Source: Rhodococcus sp. 105337 (GTDB taxonomy: Bacteria > Actinomycetota > Actinomycetes > Mycobacteriales > Mycobacteriaceae). Taken from it: 64,000 nt of DNA. The stretch covers positions 310,001 to 374,000 of the forward strand of contig NZ_JABAGQ010000002.1 in NCBI RefSeq assembly GCF_012844225.1, written 5' to 3'. The first letter of the stretch is position 1. Each line of letters starts with the position of its first letter. Of the stretch, positions 1-8,109 are shown in pieces. The position numbers and the translations under genes were made by a program. The notes beneath the pieces were generated by a model that saw only the letters and a program-made list of their open reading frames with translations, was not told where the DNA came from and did not search any database.

Positions 1-310
1 GGACGCACTACACCCCCGCGCGCTGGTCGATTTTCTCGAGAACCAGCCCGCAGGGGTGTTTCGTATCAAAGGCTATGTGCGCGTCGCCGCCGGACTACGA
101 GTGAGCACGTACCTGGTGCACACGGTGGGCGATCACATCGGGTTCGAACCCGTCGGCCGCGGCGAGAGCGTCCCCGACTGCACCACGTTGGTGGTGATCG
201 GTGCCGATCTCGACACGGACGCTGTCCGCGAACGATTGACGGGATGCATTGCGACCGAACCGGTGTCGGGCGACGCACTGTACGCCGTCCACCGGTTCAC
301 GCCACGCTGA
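1..310 (+). CDS. CobW-family protein, C-terminal fragment (5' end outside window)
   Basis: The reading frame is open from position 2 to the TGA at 308-310 and has no start inside the window, so this is the last ~102 residues of a longer gene. The visible part matches the CobW C-terminal domain of COG0523 metal-chaperone GTPases: a conserved run around GVFRIKGYVRVAAG followed by a small alpha/beta domain ending in HRFTPR. The GTPase domain would lie upstream. COG0523 proteins handle metal insertion, often zinc or cobalt; nothing here tells which metal. An ATG at 56 lies inside the conserved domain and is not a credible start. Confidence 0.7.
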   Translation, partial: DALHPRALVDFLENQPAGVFRIKGYVRVAAGLRVSTYLVHTVGDHIGFEPVGRGESVPDCTTLVVIGADLDTDAVRERLTGCIATEPVSGDALYAVHRFTPR

Positions 311-323
311 ACCCGGCTGGGGA

Positions 324-1772
324 TCAGCGCGGGGTAGCAGTCGGGCGCGTCGAACGACGACGACCGGTGGCAGCGACTCCGCCGTGTCCGGTCGAGGAAC
401 GCTGTCCGGCCGGCGCACCCTGGCGGGTGGCGGAACCGGCGCCCTGACGGGACGAGGAACCCTGACGGGACGAGGAACCCGAGCCCGAGCCCTGACGTGC
501 TGCGCCGCCCTGGGACGGGGTGCGGCGGCGTCCGCCGGCGGACCCACCGGACCGCTGCGGACGCGACGTACCGGCGGCCTGAGCCTGGACCGGCTTCGGC
601 GCGACATACGGAGCGATTTCACCGACGAGCGCGAGAACGTGCTCGGAGTTCGCCGTCGACTTGATCGGCGTGACGTTGATCGCGGCCTTCCGCATGATGA
701 CGGCGAGATCCCTGCGCTGGTCCGGAAGGACGAGCGTGACGACGTCGCCGGCGCTTCCGGCGCGCGCGGTGCGACCCGAACGGTGCAGGTATGCCTTGTG
801 CTCGGCCGGCGGATCCACGTGGACGACGAGTTCGACGTCGTCGACGTGCACGCCGCGGGCCGCGACGTCGGTGGCCACGAGAACCCGTGCCTCACCCGAC
901 GAGAACGCTGCAAGGTTCCGGTCGCGAGCGTTCTGCGACAGGTTGCCGTGCAGATCGACCGCCGGGATTCCCGAGTCGGTGAGCTGCTTGGCCAGCTTGC
1001 GGGCCTGATGCTTGGTGCGCATGAACAGGATTCGGCGTCCGTTGCCCGAGGCAAGGGTGCGAATGAGATCCTTCTTGGCGTCGACGCCGGCCACATCGAA
1101 GATGTGGTGCGTCATCGCCGCGACGGGGGAGTTCGCCTCGTCGACCGAGTGCATCACCTGGTTGTGGAGGAAGCGCTTGACGAGCTTGTCGACTCCGTTG
1201 TCCAGGGTCGCCGAAAACAGAAGGCGCTGGCCGTTGCTCGGCGTTGCGTTCATGATGCGCGTGACGCCCGGGAGGAAGCCGAGATCGGCCATGTGGTCGG
1301 CCTCGTCGAGCACCGTGATCTCGATCGCGTCGAGCGAGACGAACTTCTGGCGCATGAGATCTTCGAGGCGTCCCGGGCAGGCGATGACGATGTCGACGCC
1401 GCGGCGCAGGGCCTCGACCTGGCGGCTCTGCGACACGCCACCGAAGATCGTGGTCACCCGAAGGCCGGACGCATGCGCGAGAGGCTCGACGACCGCTGCA
1501 ATCTGCGTTGCGAGTTCGCGGGTGGGCGCAAGTACGAGGCCGCGGGGACGGCCCGCAGCGCGGGTGGAGCCACCGGCGAGACGCGCGGTGAGGGGGATCG
1601 AGAAAGCAAGGGTCTTACCGCTACCCGTACGGCCGCGGCCGAGCACGTCGCGTCCCGCGAGCGTGTCGGGGAGGGTGTCGACCTGGATCGGGAAGGGGCT
1701 GGTGATTCCGGAGTCACTCAACGTAGCGACGAGAGGACGGGGAACACCGAGATCGGAAAAAGATGTGGTCAT
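324..1772 (-). CDS. DEAD-box ATP-dependent RNA helicase
   Basis: A 482-residue superfamily 2 RNA helicase that unwinds RNA duplexes using ATP, probably in ribosome assembly, mRNA turnover or cold adaptation. The motifs run in order: Q motif (FSDLGVPRPLVATL, then PFPIQ), motif I GRGRTGSGKT, PTRELATQ, motif II VLDEADHM, motif III SAT, and C-terminal VATDVAARGVHVDDV and HRSGRTARAG. About 95 residues after the helicase core are rich in Ser, Gly, Arg and Gln with repeated SSRQG/RQG units, a typical RNA-binding tail. I chose the ATG at 1772 because the Q motif follows at once and GAAAGG lies upstream; the frame is open to 1958 but that extension has no helicase character. It is RhlE-like, but I do not assign a symbol. 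Confidence 0.93.
   Translation of the reverse strand: MTTSFSDLGVPRPLVATLSDSGITSPFPIQVDTLPDTLAGRDVLGRGRTGSGKTLAFSIPLTARLAGGSTRAAGRPRGLVLAPTRELATQIAAVVEPLAHASGLRVTTIFGGVSQSRQVEALRRGVDIVIACPGRLEDLMRQKFVSLDAIEITVLDEADHMADLGFLPGVTRIMNATPSNGQRLLFSATLDNGVDKLVKRFLHNQVMHSVDEANSPVAAMTHHIFDVAGVDAKKDLIRTLASGNGRRILFMRTKHQARKLAKQLTDSGIPAVDLHGNLSQNARDRNLAAFSSGEARVLVATDVAARGVHVDDVELVVHVDPPAEHKAYLHRSGRTARAGSAGDVVTLVLPDQRRDLAVIMRKAAINVTPIKSTANSEHVLALVGEIAPYVAPKPVQAQAAGTSRPQRSGGSAGGRRRTPSQGGAARQGSGSGSSSRQGSSSRQGAGSATRQGAPAGQRSSTGHGGVAATGRRRSTRPTATPR
443..478. repeat. 18-bp perfect tandem duplication in the helicase tail
   Basis: The unit cctgacgggacgaggaac occurs twice back to back (443-460 and 461-478). It is in frame in the Ser/Arg/Gln/Gly-rich tail, where it duplicates a six-residue SSRQG-type segment. 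Such units vary in copy number between strains. Confidence 0.85.
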
Positions 1773-1998
1773 AGAACAGCGCTGCCTTTCACTGCGGCGT
1801 GTGTGCACTCGACGGGAAGTGTTCCCGTGGTGCTGACGTGATCGCCGCAAGGAAAGCCGGTGCGTGTGCAGAGAGCTGCAGTATGCATGCGGGTCGGGCA
1901 CGATCCCGATCCCGCCGGTATCCCACGACGGTGGGTGTCTTCGTGACACCCGAACCACATCACCCTACCGCACACCCGGACGGGTACGGCCCGCTCGG
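1773..1998 (-). other. Intergenic leader between moaE and the helicase gene
   Basis: This 226-bp stretch lies downstream of moaE and upstream of the helicase, both on the minus strand. It holds a short hairpin, GGGTGTC/GACACCC at 1933-1951 with a 5-nt loop, which could be a weak moaE terminator or part of a structured 5' leader. DEAD-box helicase genes often have long regulatory leaders. I recognise no known RNA family. Confidence 0.35.
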
Positions 1999-2466
1999 TT
2001 ACAGGCCGACCCACTCGGTGACACCGTGGGCGAAGTGCTGGCGCTTCCAGATCGGGACTTCGTGTTTGATGCGTTCCACCAGGTCGGCGCAGGTGGAGAA
2101 GGCTTCGGCGCGATGCGGCGCGGCGACGGCGGCGACGAGGGCGAGATCGCCGATGGTGAGATGTCCCACTCGGTGGACGGCGGCCACGGGAAGTCCCGAC
2201 GCCGCGGCGGCCTCCTCGCAGCAGCGGCGCAGGAAGGCTTCCGCGTCGGGATGTGCCTGGTACTCGAGCGCGGTCACGGCCTGGCCGCCGTCGTGGTTGC
2301 GCACGACACCGGTGAACACCACCACCGCTCCGTGTTCGGGGCCGGCGACCGCGGCGTCCACTACCGCAGGGTCGAGCGGCTCCGCCGAAATCCTGGCCAG
2401 CACTTGGCTCTTGCCGCCGGTCTCGTCGGTCCGTCCCGTCGTGCCGACGCCGTCTGCTTCACTCAT
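1999..2466 (-). CDS. moaE: Molybdopterin synthase catalytic (large) subunit MoaE
   Basis: MoaE, with thiocarboxylated MoaD, puts the dithiolene sulfurs into cyclic pyranopterin monophosphate to give molybdopterin. The 155-residue protein is of normal length. It has the MoaE fold signatures: GAVVVFTGVVRNHDGG near residue 50, HRVGHLTIGD, and the active-site segment KHEVPIWKRQHF near residue 138. The ATG overlaps the 3' end of moaCB by 8 bp, so moeA, moaCB and moaE form one translationally coupled minus-strand operon. MoaD, its partner, is encoded by the divergent moaA-moaD unit. Confidence 0.95.
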   Translation of the reverse strand: MSEADGVGTTGRTDETGGKSQVLARISAEPLDPAVVDAAVAGPEHGAVVVFTGVVRNHDGGQAVTALEYQAHPDAEAFLRRCCEEAAAASGLPVAAVHRVGHLTIGDLALVAAVAAPHRAEAFSTCADLVERIKHEVPIWKRQHFAHGVTEWVGL

Positions 2467-3463
2467 GTGCTCCGCCTCCTGCCACTTGCGCCAGTAGATG
2501 ATCGAGGATCGGTTCCAGCGCGGCGAGTCCGTCCTTCACGCCACCGGGCGATCCCGGCAGATTCACGACGACCGTGCGGCCCGCGAGCCCGGCGACCCCA
2601 CGTGAGAGGACCGCGTGAGGGGTGACCTCGAGTCCGCGTCTGCGGATCGAGTCCGCAACCCCCGGTAGTTCGCGATCGAGCACCGCGCGGGTCGCTTCGG
2701 GGGTGGCGTCGGTCGGCGACGCGCCGGTGCCACCGGTGGTCACGATCAACGCCGGTGCACCTCGGAGCGCATCTGCAAGGCCCGCGGCGATCTGCGCATC
2801 GGCATACACGAGCGGGCCGCGGACGCTGAATCCGTGCTCGCCCAGCCACTTCTCGATCACCGGGCCGGTGCGATCCTCGCGGGTTCCCGCGGCGACGCCG
2901 GTGGACGCCACCACGACGACCGCCGAACGCTCTGCCGAATCGCCACCGTCCGGCGCGGTATCGGCCTGCGGTTCGGCGCGCTGGGTGTCGGAGTCGCCGC
3001 GACGCCAGCGACCGTGCTTGCCGCCTTCCTTCGAAACGAGTCGGACCCCGTCCAGGGTCGCGGCGGGGTCGACGGCTTTGACCATGTCGTGCAACGTGAG
3101 TCCTGCGACGGCAACGGCGGTGAGTGCTTCCATCTCGACGCCGGTAGGGCCCTTCGTCTTGGCGGTCGCCTCGATGGTGATCGCGGTGTCGGTGAATCCG
3201 AACGTCACCTTCACCGACGACAATGCGAGCTGGTGGCACAAGGGAATCAGTTCCCAGGTCCGCTTCGCCGCGGCGATACCGGCGATGCGGGCGGTGGCGA
3301 GGACGTCGGCCTTGGGCATGTCGTCGGCCCGCACGAGCGCGACGACTTCCGGCGTGGTGACGAGGTGGCCGGCGGCGAGTGCTGTCCGCGTGGTGTCGGC
3401 CTTTGCGGACACGTCGACCATGCGGGCGCGGCCCTGGTCGTCGAGATGGCTCAATTCGCTCAC
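2459..3463 (-). CDS. moaCB: Fused MoaC / MoaB(MogA)-type Moco biosynthesis protein
   Basis: A 334-residue two-domain protein. Residues 1-156 are MoaC, which with MoaA makes cyclic pyranopterin monophosphate from GTP: LCHQL (75-79), KTKGPTGVEMEAL (from 103) and KEGGKHG (from 145) are present. After a polar linker (about 157-179), residues 180-330 form a MoaB/MogA adenylyltransferase domain with TTGGTGASPTD (242-252) and NLPGSPGG (301-308). The protein therefore joins an early and a late pathway step. The GTG start is fixed by the GTGA overlap with the moeA stop (3460-3463) and by the first MoaC residues. Such fusions are known in actinobacteria. Confidence 0.93.
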   Translation of the reverse strand: MSELSHLDDQGRARMVDVSAKADTTRTALAAGHLVTTPEVVALVRADDMPKADVLATARIAGIAAAKRTWELIPLCHQLALSSVKVTFGFTDTAITIEATAKTKGPTGVEMEALTAVAVAGLTLHDMVKAVDPAATLDGVRLVSKEGGKHGRWRRGDSDTQRAEPQADTAPDGGDSAERSAVVVVASTGVAAGTREDRTGPVIEKWLGEHGFSVRGPLVYADAQIAAGLADALRGAPALIVTTGGTGASPTDATPEATRAVLDRELPGVADSIRRRGLEVTPHAVLSRGVAGLAGRTVVVNLPGSPGGVKDGLAALEPILDHLLAQVAGGGAHE

Positions 3464-4653
3464 AGTGTCAGCACTTTCACGAGGTCTCCGGCTTCGAGTG
3501 AGACGGTGTCGGCGGGGATGTCGAGAAGGACGTCGGCAGCGGCCAGACCGGCCACCTGGTGCGATCCGCGCCCGGCGGCGGGTCTCACGGTGCGACCGTC
3601 GAGGACACCGCGCAGGAACTGGCGTTTGCCCGCGATCGAGGTCAGATCGGTGGCAAGGGGAAGCATTTCGGTTACGGGCGGTGGGTATCCCGCTGCGGCT
3701 CGGAGTGCTGGGCGCGCGAACACCTCGAAGGAAACCAGTGCGCTGACGGGGTTGCCGGGAAAGGTCAGCACCGGAACGCCGTCGATCACCGCGGAACCTT
3801 GGGGGCCACCGGGCTGCATCGCGACCGAGACGAACCTGCCGCCCCTGGGCTGAAGAGTGTCTTTGACGACTTCGAAGTCGCCTTTCGACACCCCTCCCGA
3901 GGTGAACACGACATCGGCCACGCGCACGGCGTAGGAGAGCATCGTGGCGAACTCGTCGGGGTCGTCGTGGCAATGGTCGACCGAGACGACATCGGCGCCG
4001 TTGGCGGCGGCACTCGCGGCCAGGGCCGGGCCGTTGGAGTTGTAGATGCGGCCGGGGCCGAGCACCTCGCCCGCGGTGACGAGTTCGCTTCCGGTGGAGA
4101 TCACCGCGACGCGCGGTCGTGCCCGGACCGGGATATCCGTCAGTCCGACTGCGGCGAGCGCAGCGATGTGGCGGGCCGCGAGCACCGTGCCCGCGGTGAG
4201 CAGGCAGTCGCCCACCCGGACATCGCTGCCGGCTTCCCGGACGTAGGTGCCCGGCGTCGTCCCGCGGCCGATCGTCACCGTGCCGGCGGCTTCGTCAGCG
4301 GTGGTGTCCTCGACGGGAACGACGGCGTCGGCCCCCTCGGGCATCGGCGCACCGGTCATGATTTTCAGTGCGTGTCCCGGTTCGAGGACTCCCGCGGTGT
4401 CCCCCGCCGCCACGACGCCCTGCACCGGCAGGGTCACCGGCGCGTCGGCCACGGTGCCGGATGCGACCGCGTAGCCGTCCATCTGCGAGTTCCGGAACGA
4501 CGGAAGGTCGAGCGGGGAACTGATCGTCTCCGCGAGCGTGCGGTGCAGAGCCCGGGAAAGCGGGACGGTCGCGGTGGACCCCGCCCGCAGCACCGCGAGT
4601 AGTTCACCCACGTACTGCTCGTGTTCTTCCACGGACCGCCTGCCGCTCGTCAT
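3460..4653 (-). CDS. moeA: Molybdopterin molybdenumtransferase MoeA
   Basis: MoeA inserts molybdate into adenylylated molybdopterin to yield Moco. The 397-residue protein has the family motifs in order: SFRNSQMDGYAV near residue 50, TGAPMPEGADAVVPVE, ISTGSELV, a TSGGVSKGD loop of the MoaB-like domain, and FPGNPVSALVSFEVF, followed by the C-terminal beta-barrel domain. I chose the ATG at 4653 rather than 4671 because TAGGAT ends 7 nt before it and could act as a -10 for a leaderless mRNA (its AGGA could also serve as a ribosome site). It is the first gene of the moeA-moaCB-moaE operon and is divergent from moaA. Confidence 0.95.
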   Translation of the reverse strand: MTSGRRSVEEHEQYVGELLAVLRAGSTATVPLSRALHRTLAETISSPLDLPSFRNSQMDGYAVASGTVADAPVTLPVQGVVAAGDTAGVLEPGHALKIMTGAPMPEGADAVVPVEDTTADEAAGTVTIGRGTTPGTYVREAGSDVRVGDCLLTAGTVLAARHIAALAAVGLTDIPVRARPRVAVISTGSELVTAGEVLGPGRIYNSNGPALAASAAANGADVVSVDHCHDDPDEFATMLSYAVRVADVVFTSGGVSKGDFEVVKDTLQPRGGRFVSVAMQPGGPQGSAVIDGVPVLTFPGNPVSALVSFEVFARPALRAAAGYPPPVTEMLPLATDLTSIAGKRQFLRGVLDGRTVRPAAGRGSHQVAGLAAADVLLDIPADTVSLEAGDLVKVLTL

Positions 4654-4660
4654 GCGGCCA

Positions 4661-4666
4661 ATCCTA
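4661..4666 (-). promoter_or_regulatory. Candidate -10 (TAGGAT) of moeA, leaderless arrangement
   Basis: On the minus strand TAGGAT is followed by 7 nt and the moeA ATG, which puts the expected transcription start at or next to the start codon. Confidence 0.45.
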
Positions 4667-4763
4667 GGCATATCGCCGTCCGCATCCGGCCGCGTACTCG
4701 GTTAGAGCGGACTCGTCGGGTGCTTCGGTGTTCACGTTCGCGGGCAATGGGCATACTGGGCGT

Positions 4764-4784
4764 ATGGCGATGGTGATCGGATGA
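4764..4784 (+). CDS. Possible 6-codon leader ORF overlapping the moaA start
   Basis: ATG GCG ATG GTG ATC GGA TGA encodes MAMVIG, and its TGA overlaps the moaA ATG in ATGA form. A -10-like CATACT (4752-4757) lies 6 nt upstream, so the mRNA may start at this ATG without a leader, with moaA read by termination-reinitiation. This is inferred from spacing alone. Confidence 0.3.
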   Translation: MAMVIG

Positions 4785-5839
4785 CGGCGGTGAACGTGGG
4801 GATTCCGTCGGTGCGTCGACGCGCAGACGACACCTCCGACCGGCCCGACGTACCGGATCTTCTCGACCGCTTCGGTCGGGTGGCCCGCGACCTGCGTGTC
4901 TCCATCACCGAGAAGTGCTCGCTGCGCTGCACCTATTGCATGCCGGAAGAGGGGCTTCCACCCATCCCTCGTGAGCAACTCCTCACGGTCGACGAGATCG
5001 TGCGCCTGGTCGGTATCGCGACCGGCAGGCTCGGCATCCGCGAGGTGCGCTTCACCGGCGGCGAACCCCTGGTACGCCGCGACCTCGAGGCGATCATCCA
5101 AGGCTGCTCCCGTGTCGCGCCCGGAATCCCGCTCGCGGTCACCACCAACGCGGTCGGTCTGGAGCATCGGGCGCACGCGCTCGCGCAGGCCGGACTCACC
5201 CGCGTCAACATCTCCCTGGACACGATCGACCGCGATCACTTTGCCCAGCTCACCCGCCGCGATCGCCTCGGGTCGGTGCTCGCCGGCATCCGCGCCGCGA
5301 AGGACGCGGGCTTTGCCCGGGTGAAGGTCAACGCCGTCCTCATGCCCGAAACCCTGCACGGCGCCGCAGACCTCCTCGGATGGTGTCTCGAGGAGCAGGT
5401 GGAGTTGCGGTTCATCGAGCAGATGCCGCTCGACGCCGACCACGAATGGGCGCGGTCGCGGATGGTGACCGCACAGGGCCTGCTCGATGCCCTCGGGGAG
5501 CGCTTCACCCTTACCGAGACCGAACGTGAGGATCCTTCGGCACCGGCCGAGCGCTGGCTCGTCGACGGGGGTCCCGCGACCGTCGGCATCATCGCCTCGG
5601 TGACCCGCTCGTTCTGCTCGGACTGCGACCGCACCAGGCTCACGGCGGAAGGTACGGTCCGGTCCTGCCTGTTCAGCGACCAGGAGACGGACCTGAGGGC
5701 TGCGCTGCGCGGCGGCGCGACCGACGACGAGCTGGTGGATCTCTGGCGGGGTGCGATGTGGAACAAGTGGGCCGGGCACGGTATCGACGCGGCGGACTTC
5801 GCGCCGCCGCAACGCAGTATGGGAGCGATCGGTGGCTGA
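4781..5839 (+). CDS. moaA: GTP 3',8-cyclase MoaA (radical SAM)
   Basis: MoaA performs the first committed step of Moco synthesis, radical-SAM conversion of GTP to 3',8-cyclo-GTP, which MoaC then processes. The 352-residue protein has the N-terminal radical SAM cluster motif C46-x3-C50-x2-C53, [11 protein letters not shown] for SAM binding, and the C-terminal cluster cysteines C279, C282 and C296. It ends in Gly-Gly, the conserved tail that reaches the active site. The ATG is the downstream partner of a possible leader ORF. The stop overlaps the moaD start. Confidence 0.96.
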   Translation: MTAVNVGIPSVRRRADDTSDRPDVPDLLDRFGRVARDLRVSITEKCSLRCTYCMPEEGLPPIPREQLLTVDEIVRLVGIATGRLGIREVRFTGGEPLVRRDLEAIIQGCSRVAPGIPLAVTTNAVGLEHRAHALAQAGLTRVNISLDTIDRDHFAQLTRRDRLGSVLAGIRAAKDAGFARVKVNAVLMPETLHGAADLLGWCLEEQVELRFIEQMPLDADHEWARSRMVTAQGLLDALGERFTLTETEREDPSAPAERWLVDGGPATVGIIASVTRSFCSDCDRTRLTAEGTVRSCLFSDQETDLRAALRGGATDDELVDLWRGAMWNKWAGHGIDAADFAPPQRSMGAIGG

Positions 5840-6110
5840 CGTGGTGAACGGAATCGAGGTCCGGTATTTCGCGGCCGCGACCGACGCGTCCGGGTGCGAG
5901 AAGGAGACCGTGGCATTGCCCGCCGGCTCCGATCTCGGTGCTCTACGGACGGTGCTCGTGGAGCGGTACGGCCCCGCCATGGAGCGGGTTCTGTCGGTCG
6001 CGGCGTATCTCGTCGAGCCGGGAGACGGTGGCGCCGGGGAACTCACCCGCGATCTGTCCCGTCCGGCGGGTGCCCGGGTCGACGTGCTGCCCCCGTTCGC
6101 CGGCGGCTGA
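5832..6110 (+). CDS. moaD: Molybdopterin synthase sulfur-carrier subunit MoaD
   Basis: MoaD is the ubiquitin-like sulfur carrier of molybdopterin synthase. The 92-residue protein ends in PPFAGG, the Gly-Gly tail that is adenylylated and thiocarboxylated. I chose the GTG at 5832, which overlaps the moaA stop by 8 bp and begins just before the beta-grasp sequence [16 protein letters not shown] longer in-frame ORF from 5751 would lie inside moaA and has no MoaD similarity. No MoeB-type activating enzyme is in the window. Confidence 0.92.
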   Translation: MADVVNGIEVRYFAAATDASGCEKETVALPAGSDLGALRTVLVERYGPAMERVLSVAAYLVEPGDGGAGELTRDLSRPAGARVDVLPPFAGG

Positions 6111-6131
6111 GCACCCTCCCGGGCGTCTGCC

Positions 6132-6971
6132 CTACCTCCACCAGGTGTCGGACGGTGCCACCGGCATCACGCGCTTGTGGTACGTGTCGAGGAATTTGCC
6201 TTCGAGTCGTTTCGCGAGATCATCGGTGACGTCCTTGCCCTCGAGGTAGTCGTCGATCTCGCTGTACGTCATGCCGAGTGCTTCTTCGTCGGGCAGAGCC
6301 GGACGGTCGTCCTCGAGGTCTGCGGTGGGGACCTTGCTCCAGGTGCTCTCCGGTGCCCCGAGTTCCCGGAGCAACGCCGCCCCCTGCCGCTTGGTGAGCC
6401 CGGCCAGCGGCGTGATGTCGACACCGCCGTCTCCGTACTTGGTGTAGAAACCCGTGACGGCCTCGGCGGCGTGATCGGTGCCGACCACGAGGTGTCCCAG
6501 TTCGCCGGCGATCGCGTACTGGAGCATCATGCGCTCGCGTGCCTTGATGTTTCCCCGGACGAAATCGCGAATGGTGCTTCCGTGGCCGGGGATTTCGCCC
6601 AGCGCTCGTCCCGCTTCGGCCGCGGTGGCGTCGGTTCCGGGTTTGATGTCCGCCCGCACCGTGCGGTCGGGCTGGATGAAGTCGAGCGCGATCTGTGCGT
6701 CGTGCTCGTCGGCCTGCTGCCCGTAGGGGAGGCGCACGGCGACGAATTCCGCGTCGTGCCCGCCGTGTCGAAGCTTCTCGACGGCGAGCTGAGCGAGGCG
6801 TCCGGCGAGCGTGCTGTCCTGACCGCCGCTGATGCCGAGCACCAGACCTTTCGCCGGCGTAGCGGCAAGATAGTCGGCGAGAAACTGTACTCGCGAATCG
6901 ATCTCGCTCCGCGGATCGATGGAGGGCTTGACGCCGAGTTCTTCGATGATCCGATCGCGCAGGTTCGTCAT
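6132..6971 (-). CDS. nadE: Ammonia-dependent NAD+ synthetase
   Basis: NadE amidates nicotinic acid adenine dinucleotide to NAD+ with ATP and ammonia. The 279-residue protein is the short single-domain form without a glutaminase domain. It has the ATP-pyrophosphatase P-loop [13 protein letters not shown] near residue 47, [22 protein letters not shown], and [11 protein letters not shown]. The ATG at 6971 matches the usual N-terminus, and TAATGT lies 7 nt upstream as a possible leaderless -10; the ORF extending to 7184 overlaps the divergent gene and is not supported. It converges on moaD with about 20 bp between stops. Confidence 0.95.
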   Translation of the reverse strand: MTNLRDRIIEELGVKPSIDPRSEIDSRVQFLADYLAATPAKGLVLGISGGQDSTLAGRLAQLAVEKLRHGGHDAEFVAVRLPYGQQADEHDAQIALDFIQPDRTVRADIKPGTDATAAEAGRALGEIPGHGSTIRDFVRGNIKARERMMLQYAIAGELGHLVVGTDHAAEAVTGFYTKYGDGGVDITPLAGLTKRQGAALLRELGAPESTWSKVPTADLEDDRPALPDEEALGMTYSEIDDYLEGKDVTDDLAKRLEGKFLDTYHKRVMPVAPSDTWWR

Positions 6972-6978
6972 TGCCGCC

Positions 6979-6984
6979 ACATTA
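6979..6984 (-). promoter_or_regulatory. Candidate -10 (TAATGT) of nadE, leaderless arrangement
   Basis: TAATGT on the minus strand is followed by 7 nt and the nadE ATG, the spacing expected when transcription starts at the start codon. Confidence 0.45.
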
Positions 6985-7089
6985 GCGTCACCGGAGCCGT
7001 GCTGCGAGACGACCGCGCGATACGGTGCGGGACGAGGCCACGCGCATGCACACGGCAGTGTCGTCGGCCGTCGAACACGGAGGCAGCAG

Positions 7090-7638
7090 GTGAACGGGAT
7101 CCTCGTCGTATCCGCAACGAAGTCGGAGGCACTGCACGTTCCGGAACGGTACGACACGCTGATCACGGGCATAGGGAAGGTCACCGCGGCCGTTGCGGTG
7201 ACGGCCGCGCTCGCGCGCTATCCGGAGGGCCGCAGACCGCTGGTCGTCAACATCGGAACCGCCGGCGCCCTGCGGAGTGCGCACGGCGGGCTCTATCTTC
7301 CTTCCACCGTCATCAACCACGACATCAGCAGCGAGGTGTTGCGCAGTCTCGGGCACCCGGTGGCCGACACGCTCACCTTCGAGGACGGAGACGGAACGAT
7401 CCTCGCGACGGGGGATTCGTTCGTTTCCGACGCCGAGGTCCGCGATGCGCTGGCCGCCCGCGCGGACCTCGTCGACATGGAGGGCTTCGCGATCGCCTCC
7501 GCGTCGGCACACATGGGAGCGTCCTGCAGGCTCGTCAAGCACGTGAGCGATCACGCGGACGAAACGGCGATGGACTGGCCGAAGCAGATCGACAACAGCG
7601 CGCGGGTGCTCGCGGAATGGCTCGTGGACATGTACTGA
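7090..7638 (+). CDS. Nucleoside phosphorylase/nucleosidase-like protein (MTA/SAH nucleosidase superfamily)
   Basis: A 182-residue protein of the PNP/UDP phosphorylase superfamily, probably cleaving an N-glycosidic bond of a purine nucleoside such as methylthioadenosine. Visible features are the N-terminal beta strand and [13 protein letters not shown], the core [22 protein letters not shown] (the Met-Glu pair that contacts ribose in nucleosidases) and a C-terminal SDHAD, where the Asp is the usual purine-contacting acid. It is shorter than classical Mtn (about 230 residues). The GTG start has GGAGG 6 nt upstream. The substrate cannot be decided from sequence. Confidence 0.75.
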   Translation: MNGILVVSATKSEALHVPERYDTLITGIGKVTAAVAVTAALARYPEGRRPLVVNIGTAGALRSAHGGLYLPSTVINHDISSEVLRSLGHPVADTLTFEDGDGTILATGDSFVSDAEVRDALAARADLVDMEGFAIASASAHMGASCRLVKHVSDHADETAMDWPKQIDNSARVLAEWLVDMY

Positions 7639-7659
7639 CGGCACCGCTGCCGTCGCGGG

Positions 7660-8085
7660 TCAGCGGTCGGCGGACTGCTCGACGAGAGTGACCCGGAGGT
7701 TGTCCGTCGCGAGCGTGAGCACATCTCCGTCCAGATGCCACCGCGGCCGAGCGGCGAAGAGTTTCTGCACCCACCGGTCGGCCTCGTCGAGCGGGGGCGG
7801 GCACGCCATCATCGTGGTGGCGAGGCCATCGGCTTGCACCACCCCGCCGGAGAAGTCCGCAGTGCCCATCATCCGGTTGCACCCTGCGTACGCGGCCACG
7901 CGTTCGCGAGCCGGGAAGGCGAGGGTGAACGGGCCCCCGCCCGGGATGGGAGCGCCGACGACCTCGGTGGATACGAAGTCGCGGCCCACGAGATCGGACG
8001 CCGAGGGCGCCGTTGCGCCGGTGTCGCACGCACAGAGCAGTCCGCCGAGGGTGAGGACGACGAACGCGCGGAGGGCACCGGTCAT
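7660..8085 (-). CDS. META/HslJ-domain lipoprotein
   Basis: A 141-residue predicted lipoprotein. The N-terminus is a signal peptide ending in LLCAC, whose last Cys would be lipidated. The rest is one META/HslJ domain with DFVSTEV, FPARERVAAYAGCNRMMGTADF and TTMMACPPPLDEADRW. HslJ proteins are linked to heat and novobiocin tolerance in E. coli; the molecular role here is unknown. I chose the ATG at 8085, which is 7 nt after TACGGT; a GTG at 8094 is the alternative. It converges on the nucleosidase-like gene. Confidence 0.75.
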   Translation of the reverse strand: MTGALRAFVVLTLGGLLCACDTGATAPSASDLVGRDFVSTEVVGAPIPGGGPFTLAFPARERVAAYAGCNRMMGTADFSGGVVQADGLATTMMACPPPLDEADRWVQKLFAARPRWHLDGDVLTLATDNLRVTLVEQSADR

Positions 8086-8092
8086 GGGGCTC

Positions 8093-8098
8093 ACCGTA
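8093..8098 (-). promoter_or_regulatory. Candidate -10 (TACGGT) of the HslJ lipoprotein gene
   Basis: TACGGT on the minus strand ends 7 nt before the ATG at 8085, a leaderless arrangement. Confidence 0.35.
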
Positions 8099-8109
8099 CC
8101 CGGCGGGAA

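Noticed and set aside
56-310. A complete 84-residue gene starting at 56
   Set aside because: The frame stays open to the window edge and the upstream residues continue the CobW C-terminal domain, so it is a truncated end of a longer gene.
4654-4780. Moco riboswitch before moaA or moeA
   Set aside because: The 127-bp divergent region is short and both genes appear to have promoters right at their starts, leaving no room for the structured RNA.
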